DNA from: Neoaquamicrobium microcysteis
GTDB lineage: Bacteria > Pseudomonadota > Alphaproteobacteria > Rhizobiales > Rhizobiaceae
Length of the DNA stretch: 64,000 nucleotides
Reading direction: 5' to 3'
Assembly: GCF_008180155.1 (NCBI RefSeq)
Contig: NZ_VSZS01000055.1
Location: 62,001 to 126,000 of the forward strand
This document shows positions 26,704 through 35,410 of this stretch, in pieces. The notes beneath the pieces are model-generated. The model worked only from the letters and a program-made list of their open reading frames with translations, had not been told where the DNA came from and searched no databases. Within the stretch, counting starts at the first letter, position 1; the number at the start of each line of letters is the position of its first letter. The position numbers were made by a program, and so were the translations under genes.

Positions 26704-28611
26704 TTGGCATCGCGGTATCACGACGTCTATGCGGGCTGGAAGAGCGATCCCGAGGCATTCTGGGCGGAAGCGGCAAGGGGGATAGACTGGATCACCGCGC
26801 CGCGGGCTGTTTTCGATCCGGAGGCGGGCGTCTATGGTCGTTGGTTCGTGGACGGCGTGTGCAACACCTGCTTCAACGCCGTCGATCGCCATGTCGAGGG
26901 CGGGCGTGCAGACCAGCTTGCGCTTGTCTACGACAGCCCGATCACCGGCGCCAAGAAGAGCTTCACCTACGCGCAGCTGAAGCAGGAAGTGGTGGCGTTG
27001 GCAGCCGTGCTCCGCGACCAAGGCGTGGTCAAGGGCGACCGCGTCATCATCTACATGCCGATGGTGCCTGAAGCGGTGTTCGCGATGCTCGCATGCGCCC
27101 GGCTGGGTGCGGTGCATTCCGTCGTCTTCGGCGGCTTTGCCGCGCGCGAGCTTGCAACCCGCATCGACGATGCCCGGCCGAAGCTGATCGTGTCCGCGTC
27201 CTGCGGCATCGAACCGGGCCGCGTGGTGGCCTACAAGCCGCTGCTCGACGGCGCCATCGACATGGCAAAGCACAAGGTTGAAAGCTGCGTGATCCTGCAG
27301 CGCGAACAGCAGGAATGCGATCTCGTCGCCGGCCGCGACATAGACATGGCAGAGGCAGTCGCTGCCGCCAAGGCATCGGGAGCCGAGGTCGAATGCGTGG
27401 CCGTCTCCGCCACCGACCCGCTCTACGTGCTCTATACTTCCGGCACGACCGGACAGCCCAAGGGCGTCGTGCGCGACAATGGCGGCCACATGGTCGCGCT
27501 CAAATGGTCGATGTGGAACGAGTTCGGCGTCGAGCCGGGAGAAGCGTTCTGGGCCGCATCCGACGTAGGCTGGGTGGTTGGCCATTCCTACATCGTCTAC
27601 GCCCCGTTGCTGCATGGCTGCACGAGCATTCTCTTCGAGGGAAAGCCGGTCGGCACGCCCGATGCGGGCACGTTCTGGCGCGTGATCGCCGAGCATGGTG
27701 TGGTCGCGATGTTTACCGCGCCGACCGCGTTTCGCGCCATCAAGGGGCAGGATTCCAAGGGCGAGTTCGTACGCAAGCACGACCTGTCGAAGTTCCGCAC
27801 CCTGTTTCTGGCAGGCGAGAGGGCCGACCCCGAGACCATCAAATGGGCGGAGGCGCAGCTCGGCGTGCCGGTGATCGATCACTGGTGGCAGACGGAAACC
27901 GGCCACCCGATCAGCCAGAACCCGATCGGGCTCGGGCAGCTTCCGGTCAAGTACGGCTCTCCGGCGGTGCCCATGCCAGGCTACGACGTGCGGGTTCTCG
28001 ACGATGCGGGGCATCCGGTTCCAAATGGAACGCTCGGCAATGTCGTCATCAAGCTGCCGCTGCCGCCGGGTTGCCTGCCGACGCTGTGGCACGCCGACGA
28101 ACGCTTCCGGAAAGCCTATCTCTCAGAGTTTCCAGGCTACTACAAGACGGCGGATGCTGGGCTCGTCGATGATGACGGCTACCTCTTCATCATGGCCCGT
28201 ACGGACGACATCATCAATGTCGCCGGGCATCGGCTTTCGACCGGCGGCATGGAGGAGGTGGTCGCTGAGCATCCCGATGTGGCGGAATGTGCGGTGATAG
28301 GCATCGCCGATCCAATGAAGGGGCAGGTGCCCTGCGGGTTCGTCGTGCTGAACGCGGGCGTGGCGCGCGACGGGGCCGAGATCGAGCAGGAAGTCGTGGC
28401 GCTGGTGCGCGAACGCATCGGGCCGGTCGCGGCCTTCAAGTCGGTCGTCGCGGTCAAGCGGCTGCCCAAGACGCGCTCCGGCAAGATCCTGCGCGGCACG
28501 ATGCAGAAGATCGCCGACAGGCAAGACTGGGCTATGCCTGCCACGATCGACGATCCGGCGATCCTCGACGAGATCACGGCTGCGCTGAAAGGCAAAGGCA
28601 TCGGGATCTAG
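26704..28611 (+). CDS. prpE: propionyl-CoA synthetase (acyl-CoA synthetase, AMP-forming)
   Basis: A 635-residue adenylate-forming enzyme, probably propionate-CoA ligase. The adenylation motif YTSGTTGQPKGVVRD is at about residues 243-257, and the acetylation-sensitive lysine motif KTRSGKILRGTM is near the C-terminus. The N-terminal YHDVYAGWKSDPEAFWAEAA and CFNAVDRHV segments, and WQTETGHPI, point to PrpE rather than acetyl-CoA synthetase. No ATG fits the family N-terminus: a TTG at 26704 with GGAGGAG 6 nt upstream is the best start. It is not next to methylcitrate cycle genes. Confidence 0.9.
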   Translation: MASRYHDVYAGWKSDPEAFWAEAARGIDWITAPRAVFDPEAGVYGRWFVDGVCNTCFNAVDRHVEGGRADQLALVYDSPITGAKKSFTYAQLKQEVVALAAVLRDQGVVKGDRVIIYMPMVPEAVFAMLACARLGAVHSVVFGGFAARELATRIDDARPKLIVSASCGIEPGRVVAYKPLLDGAIDMAKHKVESCVILQREQQECDLVAGRDIDMAEAVAAAKASGAEVECVAVSATDPLYVLYTSGTTGQPKGVVRDNGGHMVALKWSMWNEFGVEPGEAFWAASDVGWVVGHSYIVYAPLLHGCTSILFEGKPVGTPDAGTFWRVIAEHGVVAMFTAPTAFRAIKGQDSKGEFVRKHDLSKFRTLFLAGERADPETIKWAEAQLGVPVIDHWWQTETGHPISQNPIGLGQLPVKYGSPAVPMPGYDVRVLDDAGHPVPNGTLGNVVIKLPLPPGCLPTLWHADERFRKAYLSEFPGYYKTADAGLVDDDGYLFIMARTDDIINVAGHRLSTGGMEEVVAEHPDVAECAVIGIADPMKGQVPCGFVVLNAGVARDGAEIEQEVVALVRERIGPVAAFKSVVAVKRLPKTRSGKILRGTMQKIADRQDWAMPATIDDPAILDEITAALKGKGIGI

Positions 28612-28737
28612 AGCGGGCAGGGCAGGCGGTTTCGGGGTTCCCTTCACGGTCCCGATGCGGTAGAGGGGCCACCCTTTCCGATCATCCCCGAGCCGCGACG
28701 CGCCTGCGTCGGCGGCAACGCCTTGCGAGCCTTTTCC

Positions 28738-29997
28738 ATGACCCGACTTCACTGTGGTGTCGATTTCGGCACCACCAACTCCACCGTCGGCTTGTGCGCG
28801 CCGGGTGGCGCGCCCCATCTGATACCCTTGGAAGGGGAGCAGGTGACGATCCCTTCGGCCCTGTTCTTCAGCCTCGAGGACGGCAGCGTCCATTTCGGCC
28901 GCTCCGCCGTGCACGAATACATGGACGGCGCGGAGGGGCGCTTCATGCGTGCGCTGAAATCGATTCTCGGCACCAGCCTGATGAAGGAGACGACGCAGGT
29001 CGGCCGCGACCGGATGACCTTTCAGGGGCTGATCGCACGCTTCCTGCGCAATCTGCGCGAGAGGCTGGAAACGCAGCACGGCGAGATGCCGGAGCATGTC
29101 GTGCTGGGGCGGCCTGTGTTCTTCATCGACGGCAACGAGGAAGCCGACCGAACCGCGCAGGACCAGCTGGAGGCGGCCGCCCGCGCGGAGGGCTTCAAGC
29201 ATGTCGAGTTCCAGTTCGAGCCGGTGGCGGCCGCGATGAATTTCGAGCGCGAGCTGAATGCAGAGGCGCTGGCTCTGGTAGTCGACATCGGCGGCGGCAC
29301 GTCGGACTTCTCGGTGCTGCGGCTTTCGCCGGAGCGCAGCCGCGCGGCGGATCGCCGAGACGATATCCTGAGCACGTCGGGCGTTCATGTCGGGGGCACC
29401 GATTTCGACCGCCAGCTCAACATCGCCAGGGTAATGCCGAACATGGGGCTGGGCAGCCTGACGAAGGACGGCAAGCGTCATTTGCCGGTCTGGTACTTCA
29501 ACGACATGGCGACGTGGCACAAGATCAACCAGCTCTATACGCCGCGCACGATGCGCGACATCCAGCAGCTCAAGCGGGAGGCTGCCGAGCCGGAAAAGCT
29601 CGACATCTACGAGCATCTGCTTGTGCACCGTTCCGGCCACCGGCTTGCCGCGCAGGTGGAGAAGGCGAAGATCGAGCTGACCGACGCGGCAGAGGCCGAA
29701 ATCACGCTGAAGGAACCCGGCCTGTCGCTGGCGGTGCCCGTCACGCGGGGCGAGTTCGACGATGCCAGCGCCGAGCTGGTCGGCAGGATCGAAATCGCCA
29801 TCGACGACGCGCTGGCGGCTGCCGGTGTCGCGGCAGAAGCCATCGACACGGTGGTGATGACGGGCGGCGGCGCGCAGGTGCCCGCCGTGAGGCGCGCAGC
29901 CGTGATACGCTTTGCCCACGCCCGCATTGCGCAGACGGACCGCTTCGGGGCAGTGGGGCTCGGGCTGGCGGTGGACGCGGCAAGGCGCTTCGCCTGA
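28738..29997 (+). CDS. Hsp70 family protein, ATPase-domain only (YegD-like)
   Basis: A 419-residue Hsp70-like protein. Phosphate-binding motif 1 CGVDFGTTNSTVGL is at the N-terminus, motif 2 VVDIGGGTSDFSVL at about residues 181-194, and the adenosine motif VVMTGGGAQVPAV at about 375-387. The length corresponds to the actin-like ATPase domain with insertions; the peptide-binding domain of DnaK is missing, as in E. coli YegD. The client is unknown. It lies 126 nt after prpE. The ATG at 28738 is used because it starts just before the conserved motif, though its ribosome site is weak. Confidence 0.87.
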   Translation: MTRLHCGVDFGTTNSTVGLCAPGGAPHLIPLEGEQVTIPSALFFSLEDGSVHFGRSAVHEYMDGAEGRFMRALKSILGTSLMKETTQVGRDRMTFQGLIARFLRNLRERLETQHGEMPEHVVLGRPVFFIDGNEEADRTAQDQLEAAARAEGFKHVEFQFEPVAAAMNFERELNAEALALVVDIGGGTSDFSVLRLSPERSRAADRRDDILSTSGVHVGGTDFDRQLNIARVMPNMGLGSLTKDGKRHLPVWYFNDMATWHKINQLYTPRTMRDIQQLKREAAEPEKLDIYEHLLVHRSGHRLAAQVEKAKIELTDAAEAEITLKEPGLSLAVPVTRGEFDDASAELVGRIEIAIDDALAAAGVAAEAIDTVVMTGGGAQVPAVRRAAVIRFAHARIAQTDRFGAVGLGLAVDAARRFA

Positions 29998-30085
29998 GCG
30001 TTCGCAGGGTGTTGGAAACCTGCTGACGCAAGGCTGTCGGCAGGGGTGTGGCAAAGTCTCCTTCCAGAACGAAAGGAGAGATCCC

Positions 30086-30253
30086 ATGCACCGCTCGCCC
30101 CTCATTTTCGCCCTCGTCGAAGACACGCTCAGCCGCTGGCGCGCCTATCGCCAGAACATGAAGGCGCGCCGCATCATCAGCGATCTGCCGCCGCAACTGC
30201 GCAAGGACATCGGTTGGCCGGATGCGCTGCCCGACCGCACGCGCCGGAACTGA
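30086..30253 (+). CDS. DUF1127 domain-containing small protein
   Basis: A 55-residue protein with the basic DUF1127 signature RWRAYRQNMKARRIISDLPPQLRKDIGWPD (motif core W..YR.....R.I..L....L.DIG). AAGGAGAG 7 nt upstream gives a very clear start. Some DUF1127 proteins in Agrobacterium and Rhodobacter affect RNA and phosphate metabolism. It lies between the Hsp70-like gene and the WYL regulator operator. Confidence 0.85.
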   Translation: MHRSPLIFALVEDTLSRWRAYRQNMKARRIISDLPPQLRKDIGWPDALPDRTRRN

Positions 30254-30292
30254 CGGCGGTCCTTATGACCGCATATGGCTTTCCCTCCCGCC

Positions 30293-30322
30293 AGCCTCCT
30301 GACAGAATGTTGTCAGGAGGCT
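30293..30322. promoter_or_regulatory. 12-bp-arm palindromic operator of the WYL regulator
   Basis: AGCCTCCTGACA (30293-30304) and TGTCAGGAGGCT (30311-30322) are perfect inverted repeats around GAATGT, ending 48 nt before the regulator start codon. The core CTGACA...TGTCAG resembles operators found ahead of YafY-type WYL regulators and their targets. It is most likely the autoregulatory site. It could also form an RNA hairpin, but the position favours DNA binding. Confidence 0.75.
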
Positions 30323-30370
30323 CCTGCCATAGTCGGCCTCCCACGTTCCGTCGTTCGAGGACCGACTTCC

Positions 30371-31060
30371 ATGCGCCGCGCAGACCGCCTTTTCCAGATC
30401 GTCCAGCATCTGCGCGGTGGACGCCTCGTGACCGCGCGCATGCTTGGCGAGCGGCTGGAGGTGTCGGAGCGCACCATCTATCGCGACATTGCCGATCTGC
30501 AGTCGACGGGTGTGCCGATCGATGGCGAGGCTGGCGTCGGCTACCTGATGAGGGAAGGCTTCGACCTTCCGCCGCTTATGTTCACCCGTGACGAGATCGT
30601 GGCGCTGGTGGCGGGTGCGCGCATGGTTCGCGCCTTCGGCGGTGCTCAGATGGCGCGGGCGGCCGAAGAGGCGCTGGTCAAGATCGGCGCAGTGCTGCCG
30701 GACCAGGAAAAGGCGCGCATCGCACGAACCGAAATCCACATGCCCGACTGGGTGGTCAGCGACGAGCAGCGCAAACTGATCGACCTGCTCGAGCGCGCCG
30801 TCGATGCGCGCGACGTGCTCGCCATCGACTACAGCGACGAGGCCGGCAAAGCCTCCAAGCGCGAGATTCGTCCGCTCGGCCTCTGGTTCTGGGGAAAGGT
30901 TTGGACGCTGGTTGCGTGGTGCGAACTGCGCGACGATTTCCGCGCGTTCCGGATAGACCGCATCGCAGGAACCGTGTCGGCGGGCCGCACCTTTCGCCAT
31001 GAGCGCGGCAAACAGCTCGCGGACTTCTACCGCACCTGGGAAGTGCGCGGCCACGGCTGA
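30371..31060 (+). CDS. YafY-type HTH/WYL domain transcriptional regulator
   Basis: A 229-residue regulator with an N-terminal winged HTH (MRRADRLFQIVQHLRGGRLVTARMLGERLEVSERTIYRD; core SERTIYRDIADL at about residues 34-45) and a C-terminal WYL ligand-sensing domain (AIDYSDEAGKASKREIRPLGLWFWGKVWTLVAWCELRDDFR; core W.W.LVAWCELR..FR). YafY relatives often control a neighbouring glyoxalase-like or DNA-repair gene; none is adjacent here, so only autoregulation can be inferred. The ATG at 30371 is preferred since the family starts with this M.R.DRLF segment. Confidence 0.9.
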   Translation: MRRADRLFQIVQHLRGGRLVTARMLGERLEVSERTIYRDIADLQSTGVPIDGEAGVGYLMREGFDLPPLMFTRDEIVALVAGARMVRAFGGAQMARAAEEALVKIGAVLPDQEKARIARTEIHMPDWVVSDEQRKLIDLLERAVDARDVLAIDYSDEAGKASKREIRPLGLWFWGKVWTLVAWCELRDDFRAFRIDRIAGTVSAGRTFRHERGKQLADFYRTWEVRGHG

Positions 31061-31129
31061 CGCATTCCATCTCGCATTGCTCCGTCCGGCTTCCTATCTG
31101 AACGGCAACGGACAGGATTGGACATTGCG

Positions 31130-31357
31130 ATGAAATCGGGACCCGTGGCTTTTCTCTTGTGGCTGGTGGGCCTTGCAGGTTTCTGCGGGCTGCACCGCAT
31201 CTATCTCGGTCGGTTCTGGACCGGGCTCCTCTGGCTTTTCACCCTGGGCCTGCTGGGCATCGGCCAGATCATCGATCTGTTCCTGCTGCCGTCGATGCTG
31301 AGGCAGGCAAACCTTGAACGCCGGGTCGAGGAAATCGAAGCGGGCCGTGCGCGTTGA
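31130..31357 (+). CDS. TM2 domain-containing protein
   Basis: A 75-residue membrane protein with the two-helix TM2 domain: helix 1 (AFLLWLVGLAGFCGLHRIYLG) with its G.HR.YLG motif, and helix 2 (LWLFTLGLLGIGQIIDLFLLP) with IGQIIDLF. A short charged coil follows. TM2 proteins are common in bacteria and largely uncharacterised. The ATG at 31130 is used; a TTG at 31118 is an alternative. Confidence 0.85.
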   Translation: MKSGPVAFLLWLVGLAGFCGLHRIYLGRFWTGLLWLFTLGLLGIGQIIDLFLLPSMLRQANLERRVEEIEAGRAR

Positions 31358-31378
31358 CACACAGCCCGCGCCGCAAGC

Positions 31379-32074
31379 CTACTGATCTTCGTCTTCGTCC
31401 GTCGCGGTCGACTTGAGCGACGAAAGCTTGGCGAAGACGGCATCGGCGTCGAGTTCGTCGTCGTCCTTGGCGGGCGTCTTCTCGCGCACCTCCAGCGTCT
31501 CGGTCATCGAGGCGGGAAGCAGCGTATCGCCGGTGGGTGCGGCGGCCGGCTGGCCGCGCGAGGCGCGCTGGACTTCCAGATCGAGGTCGATCTGCGAGCA
31601 CAGGCCCAGCGTCACTGGGTCCATCGGAACGAGGTTGTTCGAGTTCCAGTGGGTGCGGTTGCGGATCTGCTCGATCGTCGACTTCGTCGTACCCACGAGG
31701 CGCGAAATCTGCGCATCCTTCAGTTCCGGGTGGTTCTTGACCAGCCATAGGATGGCGTTGGGCCGGTCCTGGCGCTTGGACAGCGGCGTATAGCGCGGCG
31801 CGCGGCGCTTGGATTCGGGGACGCGCACCTTCGGGTCGCTGAGCTTGAGCCGGTGCTCCGGATTGGCCTCGCCCTTGGCGATCTCGTCGCGCGAAAGCTG
31901 GCCTGTCATTACCGGATCGAGACCCTTGATGCCTTGTGCGGCTTCGCCGTCTGCGATCGCCTTCACTTCCAGCGGATGCAGCTTGCAGAAATTGGCGATC
32001 TGGTCGAACGACAGGGCGGTGTTGTCGACAAGCCAGACGGCGGTCGCCTTGGGCATCAGAAGCGTGTTGGCCAT
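31379..32074 (-). CDS. trcR: cell cycle transcriptional regulator TrcR (DUF1013)
   Basis: A 231-residue member of the DUF1013 family, whose Caulobacter member TrcR is linked to cell-cycle transcription. Family features are the N-terminal MANTLLMPKATAVWLVDNT, a central DNA-binding-like segment (LVGTTKSTIEQIRNRTHWNS), and an acidic, low-complexity C-terminus with KDDDELDADAVFAKLSSLK. The start at 32074 follows the conserved N-terminus. It is convergent with the TM2 gene. Confidence 0.92.
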   Translation of the reverse strand: MANTLLMPKATAVWLVDNTALSFDQIANFCKLHPLEVKAIADGEAAQGIKGLDPVMTGQLSRDEIAKGEANPEHRLKLSDPKVRVPESKRRAPRYTPLSKRQDRPNAILWLVKNHPELKDAQISRLVGTTKSTIEQIRNRTHWNSNNLVPMDPVTLGLCSQIDLDLEVQRASRGQPAAAPTGDTLLPASMTETLEVREKTPAKDDDELDADAVFAKLSSLKSTATDEDEDQ

Positions 32075-32220
32075 GGATAAAATCCTTCTCGTTCGCCCGC
32101 GTCCCTGTCGCGGGCGGTGGGCAGAGCCACCAATTTGGGAAATCAGTGACGCATATAGCGGCATTTTGTTCGATCCGCAACGAAAAGCGCGAATCCACGA
32201 CAGCCGAAGCAGCCGACCGG

Positions 32221-32652
32221 CTAGCGGGGGATCGGCAATTCTCGCAGCGGGTCACCACCATCGATGAACATCCGGGCCTGCGGTTTCAGGAGCGCTGCTA
32301 TCCGCGCCATCGCCATTGCGCCGGCCTCCGGGTGCCGCCCATCGAGCGCGCCGACCCGGATCGCAAATGCGAGATCGAACAACGGCTCGCCGGCCGCAAG
32401 CTCGAAATCCTCGATGGCCGCGTGGCGCAAGGAAAGCGCACCGGAGGCTATCTCTTCATGGCATGAGACCACCGCCTGCGCGATGGCTTTCTGCGACCGG
32501 TCGATGGCAACAACGTGGCCGCCGCCGATCCTCCGTGCTATCTCGCGGGCTGCCGAACCGGGGCCGCAGCCGATCTCCAGCACCCGCATGCCGAGCAAAA
32601 GCGGCAGGGCATCGACGATCGTCAGAAGGCGGGTCGAGATATGCCCGGTCAT
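32221..32652 (-). CDS. class I SAM-dependent methyltransferase (short)
   Basis: A 143-residue Rossmann-type methyltransferase with the SAM-binding motif I VLEIGCGPGSAAREIA (about residues 24-39), the acidic post-I AIDRS at about 48-52 and a following motif II. It is smaller than most family members (about 200 residues), lacking a C-terminal extension. It lies 6 nt downstream of the quinone oxidoreductase on the same strand. The substrate is unknown. Confidence 0.75.
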   Translation of the reverse strand: MTGHISTRLLTIVDALPLLLGMRVLEIGCGPGSAAREIARRIGGGHVVAIDRSQKAIAQAVVSCHEEIASGALSLRHAAIEDFELAAGEPLFDLAFAIRVGALDGRHPEAGAMAMARIAALLKPQARMFIDGGDPLRELPIPR

Positions 32653-32658
32653 TGCCTT

Positions 32659-33666
32659 TTAGGCTACGTCCAGCACGATCTTGCCGATGTGCTCGCCTTC
32701 CTCCATCCGCTCATGGGCGCGCCAGGCTTCCTTGAGCGGGAAGATCATATCCATCACAGGCGCGATCCTGCGATCGGCCAGAAGCGGCCATACCTGCGCC
32801 TCAAGCTCCGAGGCGATCCTGCCCTTGAACTCGACCGAACGGGGCCGCAGCGTCGAGCCGGTGTGGGTCAGGCGCTTGACCATCAGCCGCGCGAAATTGG
32901 CGGTAGACTTCGGGCCTCCCAGCGTGGCGATCTGCACGATGCGACCCTCAACGGCCGCTGCCTCGTAGTTGCGGTCGACATAGTCGCCGCCGACCATGTC
33001 GAGGATCACATCGACGCCCTTGCCGCCCGTCTCGTCCTTCACGGCGGCGACGAAGTCCTGCTCGCGATAGTTGATCGCGCGGTGTGCGCCGAGCCTTACG
33101 CAGGCTTCGCATTTTTCCGCCGAGCCGGCGGTCGTGAACACCCTTGCGCCGAGCGCTCTGGCAAGCTGGATCGCCGTCGTCCCGATGCCGGAAGACCCGC
33201 CATGGACGAGGAAGCTCTCGCCCTTCGTCAGCCCGCCGCGCTGGAAGACGTTGTGCCACACGGTGAAGAAGGTTTCGGGAATGGCCGCTGCCTCGGTGAA
33301 GGTGAAGCCGTGGGGAATGGGCAGCGCATTCGTCTCATGCACCGCTACATATTCGGCGTAGCCGCCACCCGGGGTCAGCGCCGTAACCGTCTCGCCGACA
33401 CGCCAGCGCCTCACCCCTTCGCCAATGGCGGCCACCTCGCCAGCAGCTTCCAGACCCGGCAGGTCGGACGCGCCGGGAGGCGGCGGATAGGCGCCCTTGC
33501 GCTGCAGGATGTCGGGACGGTTCACGCCCGCCGCACGCACGCGGATAAGGATTTCGCCTGCAGCCGGGGTGGGTACGTCACGCCTCTCCGGCTTCAGCAC
33601 GAGCGGCCCGCCGGGCTCGGTGATCGCGATCGCGGTCATCTTGTCGGGAATGCTGTGCGCGGCCAT
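32659..33666 (-). CDS. NAD(P)H-quinone oxidoreductase (zinc-less medium-chain dehydrogenase)
   Basis: A 335-residue medium-chain dehydrogenase of the PIG3/QOR type. N-terminal MTAIAITEPGGPLVLK, GVNRPDILQRKGAYPPPPGA (20 residues, core NRPD..QR.G.YPPP), and the cofactor motif VHGGSSGIGTTAIQLA at about residues 147-162 are visible. The catalytic zinc ligands of alcohol dehydrogenases are missing, consistent with an NADPH-dependent quinone reductase. GAGGA 7 nt upstream supports the start at 33666. It is divergent from the DUF1192 gene, with about 100 nt between them. Confidence 0.9.
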   Translation of the reverse strand: MAAHSIPDKMTAIAITEPGGPLVLKPERRDVPTPAAGEILIRVRAAGVNRPDILQRKGAYPPPPGASDLPGLEAAGEVAAIGEGVRRWRVGETVTALTPGGGYAEYVAVHETNALPIPHGFTFTEAAAIPETFFTVWHNVFQRGGLTKGESFLVHGGSSGIGTTAIQLARALGARVFTTAGSAEKCEACVRLGAHRAINYREQDFVAAVKDETGGKGVDVILDMVGGDYVDRNYEAAAVEGRIVQIATLGGPKSTANFARLMVKRLTHTGSTLRPRSVEFKGRIASELEAQVWPLLADRRIAPVMDMIFPLKEAWRAHERMEEGEHIGKIVLDVA

Positions 33667-33768
33667 GCTGTCCTCATGCGTCATTCGCTTGGGCGTGAGG
33701 CAATTTGCCACCACCCGCCTCACTTATGTAGACTTATCGCCCGTAAGGCAAAGCGGAGGAACAGCAGA

Positions 33769-33963
33769 ATGGCACTGTTCGACGAGGAACCGGTCAAGCC
33801 AAAGCGCGCCCACGAGATCGGGCAGGATTTGTCGATGCTTTCGGTCGGCGACCTGGAGGAGCGGATCGGTCAGCTCAAGGCCGAGATAGGCCGCCTCGAA
33901 AGCGAGCTCCAAGCCAAGGGCTCGACACGGCTTGCAGCCGAAGCGCTCTTTCGTCGCGAATAG
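33769..33963 (+). CDS. DUF1192 family protein
   Basis: A 64-residue protein typical of alphaproteobacterial DUF1192: N-terminal MALFDEEPVKPKRAHEIGQDL, then a short coiled coil (LEERIGQLKAEIGRLESEL). GGAGGAAC 8 nt upstream supports the start. Function unknown. It is divergent from the quinone oxidoreductase gene. Confidence 0.9.
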   Translation: MALFDEEPVKPKRAHEIGQDLSMLSVGDLEERIGQLKAEIGRLESELQAKGSTRLAAEALFRRE

Positions 33964-34064
33964 GAGTGGATCGCAGGCGATCCGTCGCATATGGGCACGG
34001 TATCGCCAGAATATGCGTTAGGTTCGAATCACCCACCGACGCGAGATACGGATAGCCCGCCGAC

Positions 34065-35387
34065 ATGCTTGCCACATACCGCCCGATCTTTTCGCTTCTG
34101 CGCGGCACGGCCTTTCTGCTTGCCGCCTCGGGCCTGCACGGACTGCTCCTGCCGCTGCGCGGGCAGGCGGAAGGCTTCTCCACCGCCTCGCTGGGACTTT
34201 TCGGAACGGCTTGGGCGGGCGGCTTCATCGCCGGCTGCTATTTCGCGCCGCGCCTCGTGCGCAAGGTCGGGCATGTGCGCGCGTTCGGCGCATTTGCCGC
34301 TTCGGGAGCCATAATCGCGCTGCTCACCGGCCTGTGGATCGACGAATATGTCTGGATCGTGCTCAGGGCGGGCACCGGCTTCACCATGGCCGGGGCGTTC
34401 ATGATCATCGAGAGCTGGCTGAATGAAAAGGCGACCAACGAAAACCGTGGCACCGTCTTCGGCCTCTATATGATGGTCACCTACGCCTCGATCATGGGCG
34501 GCCAGATGATCGTGGCGTTCGCGGACGTGAACACCGCAGCGCTCTTCATGGTGGCGGGCATCTTCTTCTGTGCGTCGCTCATCCCAACCGCCGTTTCGTC
34601 AGCGGCGACGCCGAAACCGCTTGCAGACGTGACGCTCGACCTGCGCGGACTCTATTCCAACTCTCCGGTGGCGGCTGTAGGCTGCGTGCTCGTGGGTGTG
34701 GCCAACGGCGCATGGGGCACGCTCGGCGCGGTTTACGGCGCTCGAGTGGGCATCTCCACGGCCGAGATCGCCCTGATGATGAGCCTCGTCGTGGTGGCCG
34801 GGGCGGTGACGCAGCTGCCCATCGGCCGCGTTTCGGACATCACCGACCGACGCTATGTGCTCGCGGCCGCAGCGTTCGGTGCGGCGATCTTCGCGCTTGT
34901 CTTGTTCTTCTTCGCGCCACGTTCGGGCACTGCGATCCTCATTCTCACCGCATCTTACGGCTCGCTTGCCTACACGCTCTATTCGATAGCCGTCGCGCAT
35001 GCCAACGACCACGCCAGCACGGAGGATTTCGTCAAGGTTTCCGGCGGCCTGTTGCTGCTCTACGGGTTCGGCACGATGATAGGGCCTCTTGTCGGCGCGT
35101 TCCTGATGGCGCGGATGCGACCCGAAAGCCTGTTTCTGGCGACGGCCGCAGCCCACTTCGTGCTTGCCGGTTATGCGATGCTGCGCACGAGGCAGCGCGC
35201 GGCGGTGCCGGTCGAGGATCGCGAGGCCTTCAAGACACTGCCGGCAGAGCGTGCGGTTACTCCACAGGCAGTGCTGCTCGATCCGCGCAGCGACACCGAC
35301 AGCCATGCCGCGCCCGACGCGCCCCCGACCGACATGCCTTCGCCCGATGACGGCAAGTCGGCAGACGAGGCGCGACAACCCGATTGA
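34065..35387 (+). CDS. MFS transporter (YcaD/UMF-like)
   Basis: A 440-residue major facilitator with about 12 hydrophobic segments in two halves and a cytoplasmic C-terminal tail (about 375-440) rich in D, P and S. The loop after helix 2 (APRLVRKVGHVRAF) and the WLNEKATNENRGTVFGLY segment are typical of the YcaD-like branch. The substrate is unknown. The next gene, an ArsR regulator, begins 23 nt later. Confidence 0.87.
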   Translation: MLATYRPIFSLLRGTAFLLAASGLHGLLLPLRGQAEGFSTASLGLFGTAWAGGFIAGCYFAPRLVRKVGHVRAFGAFAASGAIIALLTGLWIDEYVWIVLRAGTGFTMAGAFMIIESWLNEKATNENRGTVFGLYMMVTYASIMGGQMIVAFADVNTAALFMVAGIFFCASLIPTAVSSAATPKPLADVTLDLRGLYSNSPVAAVGCVLVGVANGAWGTLGAVYGARVGISTAEIALMMSLVVVAGAVTQLPIGRVSDITDRRYVLAAAAFGAAIFALVLFFFAPRSGTAILILTASYGSLAYTLYSIAVAHANDHASTEDFVKVSGGLLLLYGFGTMIGPLVGAFLMARMRPESLFLATAAAHFVLAGYAMLRTRQRAAVPVEDREAFKTLPAERAVTPQAVLLDPRSDTDSHAAPDAPPTDMPSPDDGKSADEARQPD

Positions 35388-35410
35388 GTTTCCGCAACGT
35401 CGGGTTACAA

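Noticed and set aside
28123-30126. Long open frame antisense to prpE and the Hsp70-like gene (667 codons)
   Set aside because: It covers two recognised genes on the other strand and has no domain; frames like this are common at this GC content.
34008-34035. Sequence GTTCGAATC that looks like a tRNA T-loop, in the spacer ahead of the MFS gene
   Set aside because: No acceptor, D or anticodon stem could be paired around it.
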